Virus record (IMG/VR): IMGVR_UViG_3300045243_000019 | Location: 1-44,564 of that record | Length of the DNA stretch: 44,564 bases | Strand: one strand, 5' to 3' | Source: a virus | In this document: positions 8,132 through 16,023 of the stretch, piece after piece | Position numbering within the stretch: position 1 is the stretch's first letter | How the letters are laid out: the number at the start of each line of letters is the position of its first letter | Notes under the pieces: generated by a model | Seen by the model: only the letters and a program-made list of their open reading frames with translations | Database searches by the model: none | Told to the model about the DNA's origin: nothing | Translations under genes and position numbers: made by a program

Positions 8132-9544
8132 GTGAAGACGCCCTTTCTTGGTGCAGCATATTCGCTGCGGTCTCTCCCCTTGGCCGCACAGACCTGCGTC
8201 AATCTCTATACCGAATATAACGAGGCCGGGGGCGAGGACGGCGCGTTCTATGGTACCCCAGGGCTCATTCAGAAGGCTGCGCTAAACCCCGGTCAGGGAC
8301 GGGCACTCAAGACCTCGGGCGACGGTAGCGTGTTGTATGCGGTCTGTGGGTTTAACGTCTACCAGATAGACCCCTCATGGCGCACGACGCTGATAGGGAC
8401 GTTATCGACCGCACGCGGACAGGTGAGCGCTGCGGCGAATGATACTCAGGTGGTATTCGCGCACTCGGGCGGCTTCAGCTATACGACCGGCACTAGCTTA
8501 GCCACCGTGGCCAACGCTCCGGGTAATGGAATCATTACCTTCATGGACGGGTATGGAGTGTTCACAGAACGCTCTGACGGGCAGTTCGGCCTTACCGCAA
8601 TCAATGACTTCTCCAGCATCGACCCGATTGACGTTGCGACTGCGGAAGCCTTACCCGATAACCTCGTGGCCGCCCACGCGGATCAGCGCGAAGTGTGGTT
8701 ACTCGGGGAGGAGTCGACCGAGATTTGGGCGGATACCGGAGCGGCCGCATTCCCCTTCGAGCGCATCCCCGGGGGCGTCATTTCGATTGGCTGTGCTGCG
8801 CCATACTCGGTCACTTATACCGACGGCTCCCTGTTCTGGCTCTCTAGAGATAGGACCGGGAAAGCCTTTGTAGTGCGGACTATCGGGTACCAGACAGACA
8901 GAGTCTCCTCGCACGCCATAGAGCATCTGTTCGATGGCTTTCCGTTCATAGAGGATGCCTATGCGTTCGGGTACTCCGAAGAAGGGCATACCTTCTACGT
9001 GATTACCTTCCCGAGTGCAGACCAGACCTACGCCTACGATTGCTCAACGAAGCAGTGGGCGCGCCGGGGCTGGCAGGATACGAGCGGTGTACTCCACAGG
9101 CATCGTGTAGGCGCGTATGCCTTCTTCAATAACGAGCACTGCATTCTCGATCACCACTCGGGCGCCCTCTATACCATGGGTCTTGAGGCGACTACGGATG
9201 CCGGTACGCCGATCTACCGCGAGCGCGCATGGCCTCTCGTATCTCAGCAGGAAATGAAGCGGCTGCGCTGCGATATGTTGGAGCTGGTAGCAGAGCAGGG
9301 CGTGGGGGCTGTGACCGGGACTGACGCAAACCCCAAGACCTGGCTGCAAATGTCCTTTGACGGTGGAGTGTCCTTCGGTAACGAGCGTTACCAGATGGGC
9401 GGCCAGATCGGCCAACGCCTTGCGCGCATGCGCTGGAGGCGTAACGGCATCGGACGAAGACCTGTCGCCCGCGTGGGGACCACGAGCTCGCAGAAGGTCG
9501 TGTGGATCGCGGCGAATGTTGAGGGGGAGTTGCTCGCGGTATGA
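8132..9544 (+). CDS. P22 gp10-like tail hub / packaged-DNA stabilisation protein
   Basis: This 470-residue protein (GTG start) begins KTPFLGAAYSLRSLPLAAQT and CVNLYTEYN, the signature start of the P22 gp10 family, and has the repeated WxxG-type beta blades of its propeller-like fold (FWLSRDRTGKAFVVRTIGYQ, AYDCSTKQWARRGW). In P22 six copies close the portal/gp4 channel and carry the needle and spikes. Length matches the family (about 470). Its stop overlaps the next start in ATGA. Confidence 0.9.
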   Translation: MKTPFLGAAYSLRSLPLAAQTCVNLYTEYNEAGGEDGAFYGTPGLIQKAALNPGQGRALKTSGDGSVLYAVCGFNVYQIDPSWRTTLIGTLSTARGQVSAAANDTQVVFAHSGGFSYTTGTSLATVANAPGNGIITFMDGYGVFTERSDGQFGLTAINDFSSIDPIDVATAEALPDNLVAAHADQREVWLLGEESTEIWADTGAAAFPFERIPGGVISIGCAAPYSVTYTDGSLFWLSRDRTGKAFVVRTIGYQTDRVSSHAIEHLFDGFPFIEDAYAFGYSEEGHTFYVITFPSADQTYAYDCSTKQWARRGWQDTSGVLHRHRVGAYAFFNNEHCILDHHSGALYTMGLEATTDAGTPIYRERAWPLVSQQEMKRLRCDMLELVAEQGVGAVTGTDANPKTWLQMSFDGGVSFGNERYQMGGQIGQRLARMRWRRNGIGRRPVARVGTTSSQKVVWIAANVEGELLAV

Positions 9545-10425
9545 CGGACACTATGAAGGTGACGCCCCCGCGCTTCGGTCCGGGGCCGGTACAGGGGCCG
9601 GAATTAGAGCGACAGCTTACCGTCCATTATCGCGACGTGCTCTCGCGCATGGATATCCGCTATCTGAACCATGATTGTAATGCGGGAGTGGTAGCCGATG
9701 GCACGGGCGGGGTTACGCTGGGCCCTAAGTCTTATCCTCTGGGCCGTGCGGCGGCAGTTCCGACGATTGTTCAGAAGATCACCGATGTGGGGACGGCATC
9801 CGATCAACGCTTCCTGCCGCAAGTGTCTGCGGGCAATAAGCTCTCCGTACAAAGCTCGCTCCCGCTGACTGCGACCTCTACGGCAAGCGTTGCCACGATC
9901 AACGTGGCCTCCCATACGCTGCAATATGGGTATGGGCAGGTTTCCTACGGGTCAGGCTCGATCACGGGATTAACCCCGGCTACGAGTTACTACGTTTATG
10001 CGGACGACCCGCTCTTTTCGGGCGGGGCCGTGAGTTATATCGCCACTACCAACGCGCAGACCGTGGTGGCTGCTAACGGGCGCTATTACGTGGGCTCTGT
10101 GATTACGGCGATCTCAGCGACTACAGAGAACATTACCGCCGCGACTTCGGCTAATCCCATTGCGTTTACCACAGCGACTCCGCACGGCTGGGCCACGGCG
10201 GATACGGTGACCTTTGCAGGACTCCCCGGAGACTTCGGCACAAACCTAAATGGCACCAATCAGGCCATTACGGTGACCGGAAGCAGCACGTTCACTATCG
10301 CCATCAACGGCAGCGGGTACATCGCTTATACCTCGGGCGGTACCGCAACGCGCGTCTCTAACTCGACCTCTGGTGGAGGGGGTGGTGGTGGCGGCGGGGG
10401 ACATTCGGGAGGGCCGCTCTTGTGA
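9541..10425 (+). CDS. Tail protein in the needle (gp26) position
   Basis: This 294-residue protein starts within an ATGA overlap. The first 60 residues are mixed; the middle is low-complexity beta sequence. About residues 200-270 (ANPIAFTTATPHGWATADTV, VTGSSTFTIAING, YTSGGTATRV) match the small beta domain often repeated in phage fibres (E1 FCCH-like). It ends in a run of ten glycines followed by HSGGPLL. Its position after the gp10-like gene is that of the P22 tail needle, but the sequence is not coiled coil, so that role is only positional. Confidence 0.5.
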   Translation: MTDTMKVTPPRFGPGPVQGPELERQLTVHYRDVLSRMDIRYLNHDCNAGVVADGTGGVTLGPKSYPLGRAAAVPTIVQKITDVGTASDQRFLPQVSAGNKLSVQSSLPLTATSTASVATINVASHTLQYGYGQVSYGSGSITGLTPATSYYVYADDPLFSGGAVSYIATTNAQTVVAANGRYYVGSVITAISATTENITAATSANPIAFTTATPHGWATADTVTFAGLPGDFGTNLNGTNQAITVTGSSTFTIAINGSGYIAYTSGGTATRVSNSTSGGGGGGGGGGHSGGPLL

Positions 10426-10655
10426 CGGGGGTTCGCCGCATTCTCTCGGGGGATGACCTACAGGACGCGCAGTGGATCGTCCTCGAGGGGTACATCGATG
10501 GTTGCCCACAGGTTACTACTCGACGCTCTATCAATACATCGGCACTGGTATCGGGTGATTTATCGCTGGAGACTGAGAAAGCCAAGCTCATCGCGGACGT
10601 GAACGATAACTACGCCCGCTATCTCGCCGTGCAGCAAGCGCTCAGCCAGATATGA
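10422..10655 (+). CDS. Conserved small phage protein, unknown function
   Basis: This 77-residue protein has a GTGA overlap with the gene before and an ATGA overlap with the gene after, so translation is probably coupled. It begins TGVRRILSGDDLQDAQW and ends in a helical segment LETEKAKLIADVNDNYARYL. No domain was recognised. Its place between the tail hub and ejection genes suggests a virion-assembly role comparable in position to P22 gp14. Confidence 0.55.
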   Translation: MTGVRRILSGDDLQDAQWIVLEGYIDGCPQVTTRRSINTSALVSGDLSLETEKAKLIADVNDNYARYLAVQQALSQI

Positions 10656-11131
10656 CCGTTTCCATAGCCAGAGAAGCTTTCACCGCTGAACTGGCCGCCG
10701 AGATTCTTCCCTTAGCGCAGAAATGTTGGAACGAGAGCACTGAGATAAAAGGTGAAACGTGCGCCTATTACGGTGAGCGCGAGTTCGCCATTGAGCCAAA
10801 CACGCAGGCTTATCTGAGTTTGGCAGAGCAGGGCCTACTCGTATCCGTTGCGGTGCGGAATGACGCTCAACTGGTGGGCTATCTCCTGGGGTTTCTCTAT
10901 CCCAGCCTGCACCATAAAAACATCCTCTGCGGGATCGGTGACTCCGTTTATATCGAGCCTGGCTACCGCTCCTACACAGGGGTTGTTGCTGAGATATTCG
11001 AGAAGGAAATGCAGCGCCTTGGCGCGCAAATCATAGGGTGGCCGACGCATATCGACGGCCCGGTTTATCAGGTACTCAAGGCCCGGCAATATGTCAGCGA
11101 TGACATAGTTATGGAGAAAAGATTGCGATGA
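10652..11131 (+). CDS. GNAT-like acetyltransferase-fold protein of the virion cluster
   Basis: This 159-residue protein has the layout of a GNAT domain: a strand with LVSVAVRNDAQLVGYLLGFLY, a central strand DSVYIEPGYRSYTGVVAEIF where the acetyl-CoA loop would lie, and a C-terminal strand IGWPTHIDGPVYQVLKARQY. The usual Q/RxxGxG/A loop is weak (PGYRSYTG). Podoviruses often keep such a gene beside their ejection proteins. Activity cannot be concluded; it may be a structural derivative of the fold. Confidence 0.65.
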   Translation: MTVSIAREAFTAELAAEILPLAQKCWNESTEIKGETCAYYGEREFAIEPNTQAYLSLAEQGLLVSVAVRNDAQLVGYLLGFLYPSLHHKNILCGIGDSVYIEPGYRSYTGVVAEIFEKEMQRLGAQIIGWPTHIDGPVYQVLKARQYVSDDIVMEKRLR

Positions 11132-11595
11132 CAGGCATAGCGGATATGCACGGCACACTGCGAGAGCGCTTTGACTCTAAATACATGCCAGTTACTGAAT
11201 CTGGATGTTGGATTTGGATTGGCGCCGTCAGGGGGAATTACGGCTCGATAGTCCATGATGGTGGACTGATTTCTGCACATCGCCTGAGCTATGAATTGCA
11301 TCGCGGGCCAATCCCGGACAACCTAAATGTCTGCCATCGTTGTGACGTTAGTTACTGCGTAAATCCGGCGCATCTATTTTTGGGCACCGCCAAAGATAAC
11401 GTAACCGATTGCGTAAAGAAGCGGCGCAACGTTCGGGGGGCTGGGCACGGCCTGTCCAAGCTAACCAGTGATGATGTGACCAGCATACGGCGCCTAAGCG
11501 CGGCCGGGCACTCGGTCCGCAAATTAGGAAAAATGTTCAAGGTTCATTATTCCACGATCAGCGATATCGCTCGTGGGCTTAGTTACAAGGATTAA
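11128..11595 (+). CDS. Free-standing HNH homing endonuclease 2
   Basis: This 155-residue protein begins in an ATGA overlap; an internal ATG at 11146 is an alternative start. It has CWIWIGAV, AHRLSYELHRGPIPDNL, the nuclease core CHRCDVSYCVNPAHLFLG and a C-terminal helix-turn-helix (KLTSDDVTSIRRLSAAG, FKVHYSTISDI). It is related to the enzyme at 354 but clearly diverged. It lies between the acetyltransferase-like gene and the first ejection gene and is probably a selfish insertion. Confidence 0.9.
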   Translation: MTGIADMHGTLRERFDSKYMPVTESGCWIWIGAVRGNYGSIVHDGGLISAHRLSYELHRGPIPDNLNVCHRCDVSYCVNPAHLFLGTAKDNVTDCVKKRRNVRGAGHGLSKLTSDDVTSIRRLSAAGHSVRKLGKMFKVHYSTISDIARGLSYKD

Positions 11596-11598
11596 TTT

Positions 11599-12264
11599 AT
11601 GTGTGTCGCGGCTGCGATCGGTGGAGCTGCCGTCATTGGTGGCGTTGCTAATTACATGGGCGCCAAGAAGGCCGCCAGTTCTCAGGAAGCTGCATCCAAT
11701 GCAGCCCAGCAGACTCAAATGGCGATGTACAACCAGACGAACGCGAACCTTGCGCCGTTCCGGCAAACGGGTGTTGCCGCGAACAATCTGCTCGGGTCTT
11801 ACTACGGCTTACCCGGTTCAACCGGCCCAAGCTCAGCCCAGTGGCAGAAGACGCTCTCGAACCTTCCCGGCTATCAGTTCCAGATGAACCAGGGCGTGCA
11901 GGCGCTGGACAGGTCTGCTGCTTCCAAGGGGCTGCTGACTTCAGGCGCTACAGGCAAGGCGTTGCAGCAGTACGGACAGGGACTCGGTAGCAGTTATGCG
12001 CAGCAGTACATCGGCGGCCTCTCTAACCTTGCCAATCAGGGAGAGAACGCGGCGGCGATGACTGGACAGTTCGCCCAGAACGCAGGCAACGGCATTGCGG
12101 CGAATCAGATTTATGCCGGCAATGCCTCGGCGGCTGGACAGATGGGCCAGTGGAATGCGCTCGGCAATCTTGCGGGGCAGGGCATCGGCCTCTATGGCAT
12201 GTATTCGGGCGGCATGTTCGGCGGCGGCGGGGGCGGCGGCCCCGGCGGCAATGCTTACGGGTAA
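11599..12264 (+). CDS. DNA ejection / internal virion protein 1 (gp7 position)
   Basis: This 221-residue protein has a hydrophobic glycine-rich start (AAAIGGAAVIGGVANYMG), then Gln/Ala-rich helices and the family hallmark LSNLPGYQFQMNQGVQAL, DRSAASKGLLTSGATGKALQ, seen in phage ejection or DNA-transfer proteins. It ends in a glycine-rich tail (GGMFGGGGGGGPGG). In P22 the equivalent gp7 leaves the virion and helps form a conduit through the envelope. It is first of three ejection-type genes in P22-like order. Confidence 0.8.
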   Translation: MCVAAAIGGAAVIGGVANYMGAKKAASSQEAASNAAQQTQMAMYNQTNANLAPFRQTGVAANNLLGSYYGLPGSTGPSSAQWQKTLSNLPGYQFQMNQGVQALDRSAASKGLLTSGATGKALQQYGQGLGSSYAQQYIGGLSNLANQGENAAAMTGQFAQNAGNGIAANQIYAGNASAAGQMGQWNALGNLAGQGIGLYGMYSGGMFGGGGGGGPGGNAYG

Positions 12265-12270
12265 ATAAAT

Positions 12271-12732
12271 ATGGGCCTATACGATACCCTCAAAGAGCGT
12301 CTTAACTATGACGCGCTTACCGGGGTGTTCACTTGGAAAGACTCGGGCCTGCGCGCCGGGTATAGCTCGGGCCCAGGCTATCGGGCTATCGCCATTTCCA
12401 ATTCAAGATGTACTGAGCACCGACTGGCGTATTACTTTGTCCACGGCTCATTGCCGCGCACCGTAGACCACATTAATGGCGACAAAAAAGATAATCGCAT
12501 CTGTAATCTCCGCGCCGCAGAAGTTTGTCAGAACATAGCCAACGGTAAGCATCGGAAGAACAATACCTCTGGAAAGAAGGGAGTTTCTTTGCATGACGGG
12601 AAATGGTTCGCAAAGATCACGGTGAATAGAAAGCAGATTTATTTGGGCAGGTATCAAACGGTAGACGAGGCGCACGCTGTTTATATGGAAGCCGCCCGCA
12701 AATACTTTGGCGAATTCGCAAGAGCAGGCTAG
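12271..12732 (+). CDS. HNH homing endonuclease 3 with C-terminal AP2 domain
   Basis: This 153-residue protein has a NUMOD-like start (LKERLNYDALTGVFTWKDS), an HNH core (HRLAYYFVHGSLPRTVDHIN, GDKKDNRICNLR) and a C-terminal AP2/ERF-type DNA-binding domain (KKGVSLHDGKWFAKITVNRK, YLGRYQTVDEAHAVYMEAA). It sits between ejection genes 1 and 2. Its first five residues, MGLYD, are the same as those of the next gene. Confidence 0.93.
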   Translation: MGLYDTLKERLNYDALTGVFTWKDSGLRAGYSSGPGYRAIAISNSRCTEHRLAYYFVHGSLPRTVDHINGDKKDNRICNLRAAEVCQNIANGKHRKNNTSGKKGVSLHDGKWFAKITVNRKQIYLGRYQTVDEAHAVYMEAARKYFGEFARAG

Positions 12733-12734
12733 TT

Positions 12735-14297
12735 ATGGGGCTTTATGATTATTTCCCAGAAACCCAGGCTCAGCAGCCTGACGTTATCGGCCAATACCTG
12801 CGTGGGGCGTTCGCTCCGGGGCAGCTCCAGGGGCAGCAGCAGCAATTGCAAGAAGGCGCGCTGAACATCCAGCAGCTAAAGATGGCACTCCAGGGGCGCC
12901 AGATGCAGGCGGACTCTTGGCAGGGCGCGATGCAGCCCACGTTGGGCGGCCATAGTGGCGGCGTTCAGGATGGACCGCAGACACAGACTGCATCCGCTTA
13001 CCCTGTCGGGAATAGCGGGCCTGGATTCTCGGGGCGTCCCAATCTCACGCCTCCGCCATCGCCCGCGACTGTGGCGGCAGTAAATGGCATGGGCGTCTCC
13101 CCTCAGATGGCCCAATATCTTCAGGGCGTCGCGCTTCAGGGTGGGAATACCGCCGAAGCGCAGCACCAGATGCAGGAGAACCAGATACAGCGCATGCAGG
13201 TTGCTGTGCAGCCGTATTTGAATCAGGCGGAGAATGTTATTTCTAGCGCCAATCCAGAGCGGCTAATAATGAACAATCCCGCATATATGCAGCTTTGGCA
13301 ACAAAACGCGCCAAAACTGGGGCTTGACCCCTCGGACCCCAAGACCATGACCCCGGAGAACGTCCGCGCCGCAGCTACTTTGTATTACAACGATGCGGCG
13401 GGGTCCGCCAAACTTCCGCCCAAGGGGATGCCGCAGCACTTCACTGATGTTGTTGGCCCCAATGGTGCCTTCGGGCAGAGGGACGACTCTAATAACAAGC
13501 TCACGATGGACAGCCGCGCGCCGATGCTGGATGAGTATCGCTTCGCGCAGAGCCAGGGATTTAAGGGCAGCTTCATAGACTTCACGCAGCTCAAGAGCAG
13601 GGCTTCTGAGGATAAGCCGCCATCCGGGTATCAGTGGAGTGGCGACGGCACGTTAGCCCCAATTAAGGGCGGCCCGGCCGACAAGAGCGGACTGGATAGC
13701 CGCAGCGGCCTGATGTTCCAGCGCGTTCTATCGTCCGCTAACGAAGCCACCACGTCGCTTAAGAACATCATGGAACTCCCAGCCGGGGCGTCTACTGGCG
13801 TTCTGGGCGTGGGCTCTAGTCCCGGACATAGCGTCATGGATTCCATTAAGGGGAATCTGACTAACCGCCTCGCCAGTCAGGATGTGCAGGACTACAACAG
13901 CATGATCGCAGGCGTGAGTCGCAATCTCTCCACTATCGAGTCCGCTGGCCTTGCGCCTAACGGGACGCTCACGCACTCCATGGAGTCTGTGACGTTGCGC
14001 GACGGTGATACAGAGCTAACCAAGCTCCGCAAGATGGCTGAGGCGCGGCAGATCATCGAGAAGGGCATCGAGACTAACCTCGACAATCCCAAGCTACCGC
14101 AGCAGCAGCGCGACGCGGTGAATAAGATTATCTCCGACGTGCAGACCGCCATTCCTTTTACGCACCACGATATTACGCAGCTCCAGCAAGCGCAGAAGTC
14201 CAATCCCACTACGACCATGAACGATCTGGTTAAGCAGAAGGGATTGAGCGGCGGCCATCCCCCGGATATCCAGAACCTCTTAGACAAGTACAAGTAA
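12735..14297 (+). CDS. DNA ejection / internal virion protein 2 (gp20 position)
   Basis: This 520-residue protein is Gln-rich near the start (about residues 12-80), then alpha-helical. It contains QAQGF-type segments seen in ejection proteins (MLDEYRFAQSQGFKGSFIDF). No enzymatic motif is seen. Its position matches P22 gp20. The name rests on neighbourhood, composition and length. Confidence 0.65.
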   Translation: MGLYDYFPETQAQQPDVIGQYLRGAFAPGQLQGQQQQLQEGALNIQQLKMALQGRQMQADSWQGAMQPTLGGHSGGVQDGPQTQTASAYPVGNSGPGFSGRPNLTPPPSPATVAAVNGMGVSPQMAQYLQGVALQGGNTAEAQHQMQENQIQRMQVAVQPYLNQAENVISSANPERLIMNNPAYMQLWQQNAPKLGLDPSDPKTMTPENVRAAATLYYNDAAGSAKLPPKGMPQHFTDVVGPNGAFGQRDDSNNKLTMDSRAPMLDEYRFAQSQGFKGSFIDFTQLKSRASEDKPPSGYQWSGDGTLAPIKGGPADKSGLDSRSGLMFQRVLSSANEATTSLKNIMELPAGASTGVLGVGSSPGHSVMDSIKGNLTNRLASQDVQDYNSMIAGVSRNLSTIESAGLAPNGTLTHSMESVTLRDGDTELTKLRKMAEARQIIEKGIETNLDNPKLPQQQRDAVNKIISDVQTAIPFTHHDITQLQQAQKSNPTTTMNDLVKQKGLSGGHPPDIQNLLDKYK

Positions 14298-15872
14298 ATG
14301 GCCGATCTCACGCAGGTATATGCCGCGCTCCAGAAAGCAGATGCGGCGGGGGATACTGCGGGCGCTAAACAGTTAGCCGACTACATTCGCGCGAACGGGA
14401 ATCAAGCCGCTCCCGCTGCTCAGGCGCCTCAGCAGTCGCCCAATGCGCTCGGAGCCACGGCCAGCACGTTCCTGCGCCCCCTCGCGGAGGGCGCGGCAGG
14501 GCTTCCCCTGATGGCAATGGATGCGGGCGTAGCTACCAGTAACCTCATCGGAAATGCTGTTCAGAGCAATAACCCTAGCGACCTGCAAAAAATACTCCTG
14601 GGGGATCGCGCTTATAGCTCGCCCAATGCTGAGCTGCCCTCGGCCACCTTTCGCAAAGCGCTTGACTACTACACGCAGGCCCCACAGACGGTCATTGGGA
14701 AAGTGTCAGAGGGCATTGGGGCAATGTTGGCAGGCGGAGCTGTTCCGGGGCCGACTGGAGTCGGCGGCGCGCTTTCCGAAGTGCCGTCTGACGTTATGAA
14801 CGCGCGGCAAGCCGCAAGACTTGTTGCCCTTCGGAGCGGCCAGAAAGAGGGCTATGTAGTGGCCCCGTCCAGCACTAACCCCACTTTTATGAACCGTCTG
14901 CTTGAGGGCATTTCGGGCAAGGCGAAATTGCAGCAGCAAGGCTCGGAGATGAACCAAGGCGTCACACAGACGCTCGGCGCCGAAGCTCTGGGGCAGCATC
15001 CCGAGTCTGTCCTTACGCCAGACGCGCTCAAGACAATCGCCGCCGACGCATTCCAGCAAGGCTATGTGCCCCTGAAGAATGCGGGGCAGGTTACGGCCTC
15101 CGAGGGCTTCGGCCAGCGGCTGTCATCGATCATCCAATCCCTATCCGGCCCCACCAAGAGCTTCCCCAAGCTGCAAGGCAACGCTACGGCTGCGGACGAT
15201 ATCAGCGCACTCAATGAGCCGACGTTTGATGCCGGCGATGCAGTGGACGCAATTAGGATGTTCAGGGATAAGGCCGGCGATGCTTTCGGCTCGGGCCAGA
15301 AGTCGGTCGGCACGGCCTACAGGGCCGCAGCTAAGACAGTTGAAGACGAACTGGAGCGCCATTTAGCAGACACGGGGCAGGGCGATCTTTTAACAGGCTA
15401 CAAAAACGCACGCCAGCTTATCGCGCAGACGCATTCTACTGAGTCTGCCCTTGCTGATGACCTCGGCACGATCTCGGCCCGCAAGTTCGGCGCACAGCTT
15501 GGGTCTGGGGTGCCGCTTGTGGGGCAGCAACGAACTATCGGCTCTTTCGCGCAGTCCTTTCCTAAATTTAGCCAAGTAATGACCGATAGCCAGCCGTCCA
15601 TTAGTCCGGTGGACGCTTACGGCGCAATCATTGCTGCGGGAGCCGCGCATAGTGCTGCACCGTTGGCGTACCCGCTTAGTCGAGTGGGGATTAGAAATTA
15701 TTTGCTATCGCCGCAAGGACAGGCTCGCGCGATTCCGACGCAGGCGCCAAGCAACCTCCCGCAGCAAATGGCGGAGGGGGCGCTTAGTTATGCGCCGCTC
15801 GCTGGACCGAAGCCTTATCTGGGACTGCCGGGGGGAATCCCGGTAATGCAGGAATTATTCTCGGGCCAGTAG
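14298..15872 (+). CDS. DNA ejection / internal virion protein 3 (gp16 position)
   Basis: This 524-residue protein starts immediately after the previous stop. Its N-terminus, ADLTQVYAALQKADAAGDTA, GAKQLADYIRA, is a short helical motif typical of large phage internal proteins. A central Gly/Ala-rich hydrophobic stretch (SEGIGAMLAGGAVPGPTGVG) may contact membrane. No lysozyme or peptidase motif was found. Position corresponds to P22 gp16, which is ejected and needed for DNA entry. Confidence 0.7.
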   Translation: MADLTQVYAALQKADAAGDTAGAKQLADYIRANGNQAAPAAQAPQQSPNALGATASTFLRPLAEGAAGLPLMAMDAGVATSNLIGNAVQSNNPSDLQKILLGDRAYSSPNAELPSATFRKALDYYTQAPQTVIGKVSEGIGAMLAGGAVPGPTGVGGALSEVPSDVMNARQAARLVALRSGQKEGYVVAPSSTNPTFMNRLLEGISGKAKLQQQGSEMNQGVTQTLGAEALGQHPESVLTPDALKTIAADAFQQGYVPLKNAGQVTASEGFGQRLSSIIQSLSGPTKSFPKLQGNATAADDISALNEPTFDAGDAVDAIRMFRDKAGDAFGSGQKSVGTAYRAAAKTVEDELERHLADTGQGDLLTGYKNARQLIAQTHSTESALADDLGTISARKFGAQLGSGVPLVGQQRTIGSFAQSFPKFSQVMTDSQPSISPVDAYGAIIAAGAAHSAAPLAYPLSRVGIRNYLLSPQGQARAIPTQAPSNLPQQMAEGALSYAPLAGPKPYLGLPGGIPVMQELFSGQ

Positions 15873-15989
15873 CCCGTTTATCGCCCCGTAAGAGAGAAGC
15901 GCCACCAGGATGCCTAACCCCGGGTGGATGAGCCATGCCGCGCAGATGATGAGGAAGGCCACGAAGCACAGTACCAGCGTGTACAGCAT
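15855..15989 (-). CDS. 44-residue two-helix membrane miniprotein on the opposite strand
   Basis: Reading leftward, an ATG at 15989 opens 44 codons ending at TAA (15857-15855), which overlaps the last 18 bases of the preceding rightward gene. The product has two hydrophobic stretches, about residues 2-21 (LYTLVLCFVAFLIICAAW) and 25-41 (LGILVALLSYGAINGLL), separated by an HPG turn, and ends ARE. GTGAGG lies 2 bases before the ATG. It fills the only sizeable gap between ejection and spike genes (15873-16023). A holin-like or superinfection-exclusion role is possible; nothing identifies a family. Confidence 0.5.
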   Translation of the reverse strand: MLYTLVLCFVAFLIICAAWLIHPGLGILVALLSYGAINGLLARE

Positions 15990-16023
15990 GGCCTCACTTT
16001 AGACCCCTATACAGGTAGTTTCA

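Noticed and set aside
10371-10412. Sequencing artefact in the G-rich tract encoding polyglycine
   Set aside because: The frame stays open and ends in a GTGA overlap with the next gene; a second phage-virion gene here (11599) also ends in polyglycine.
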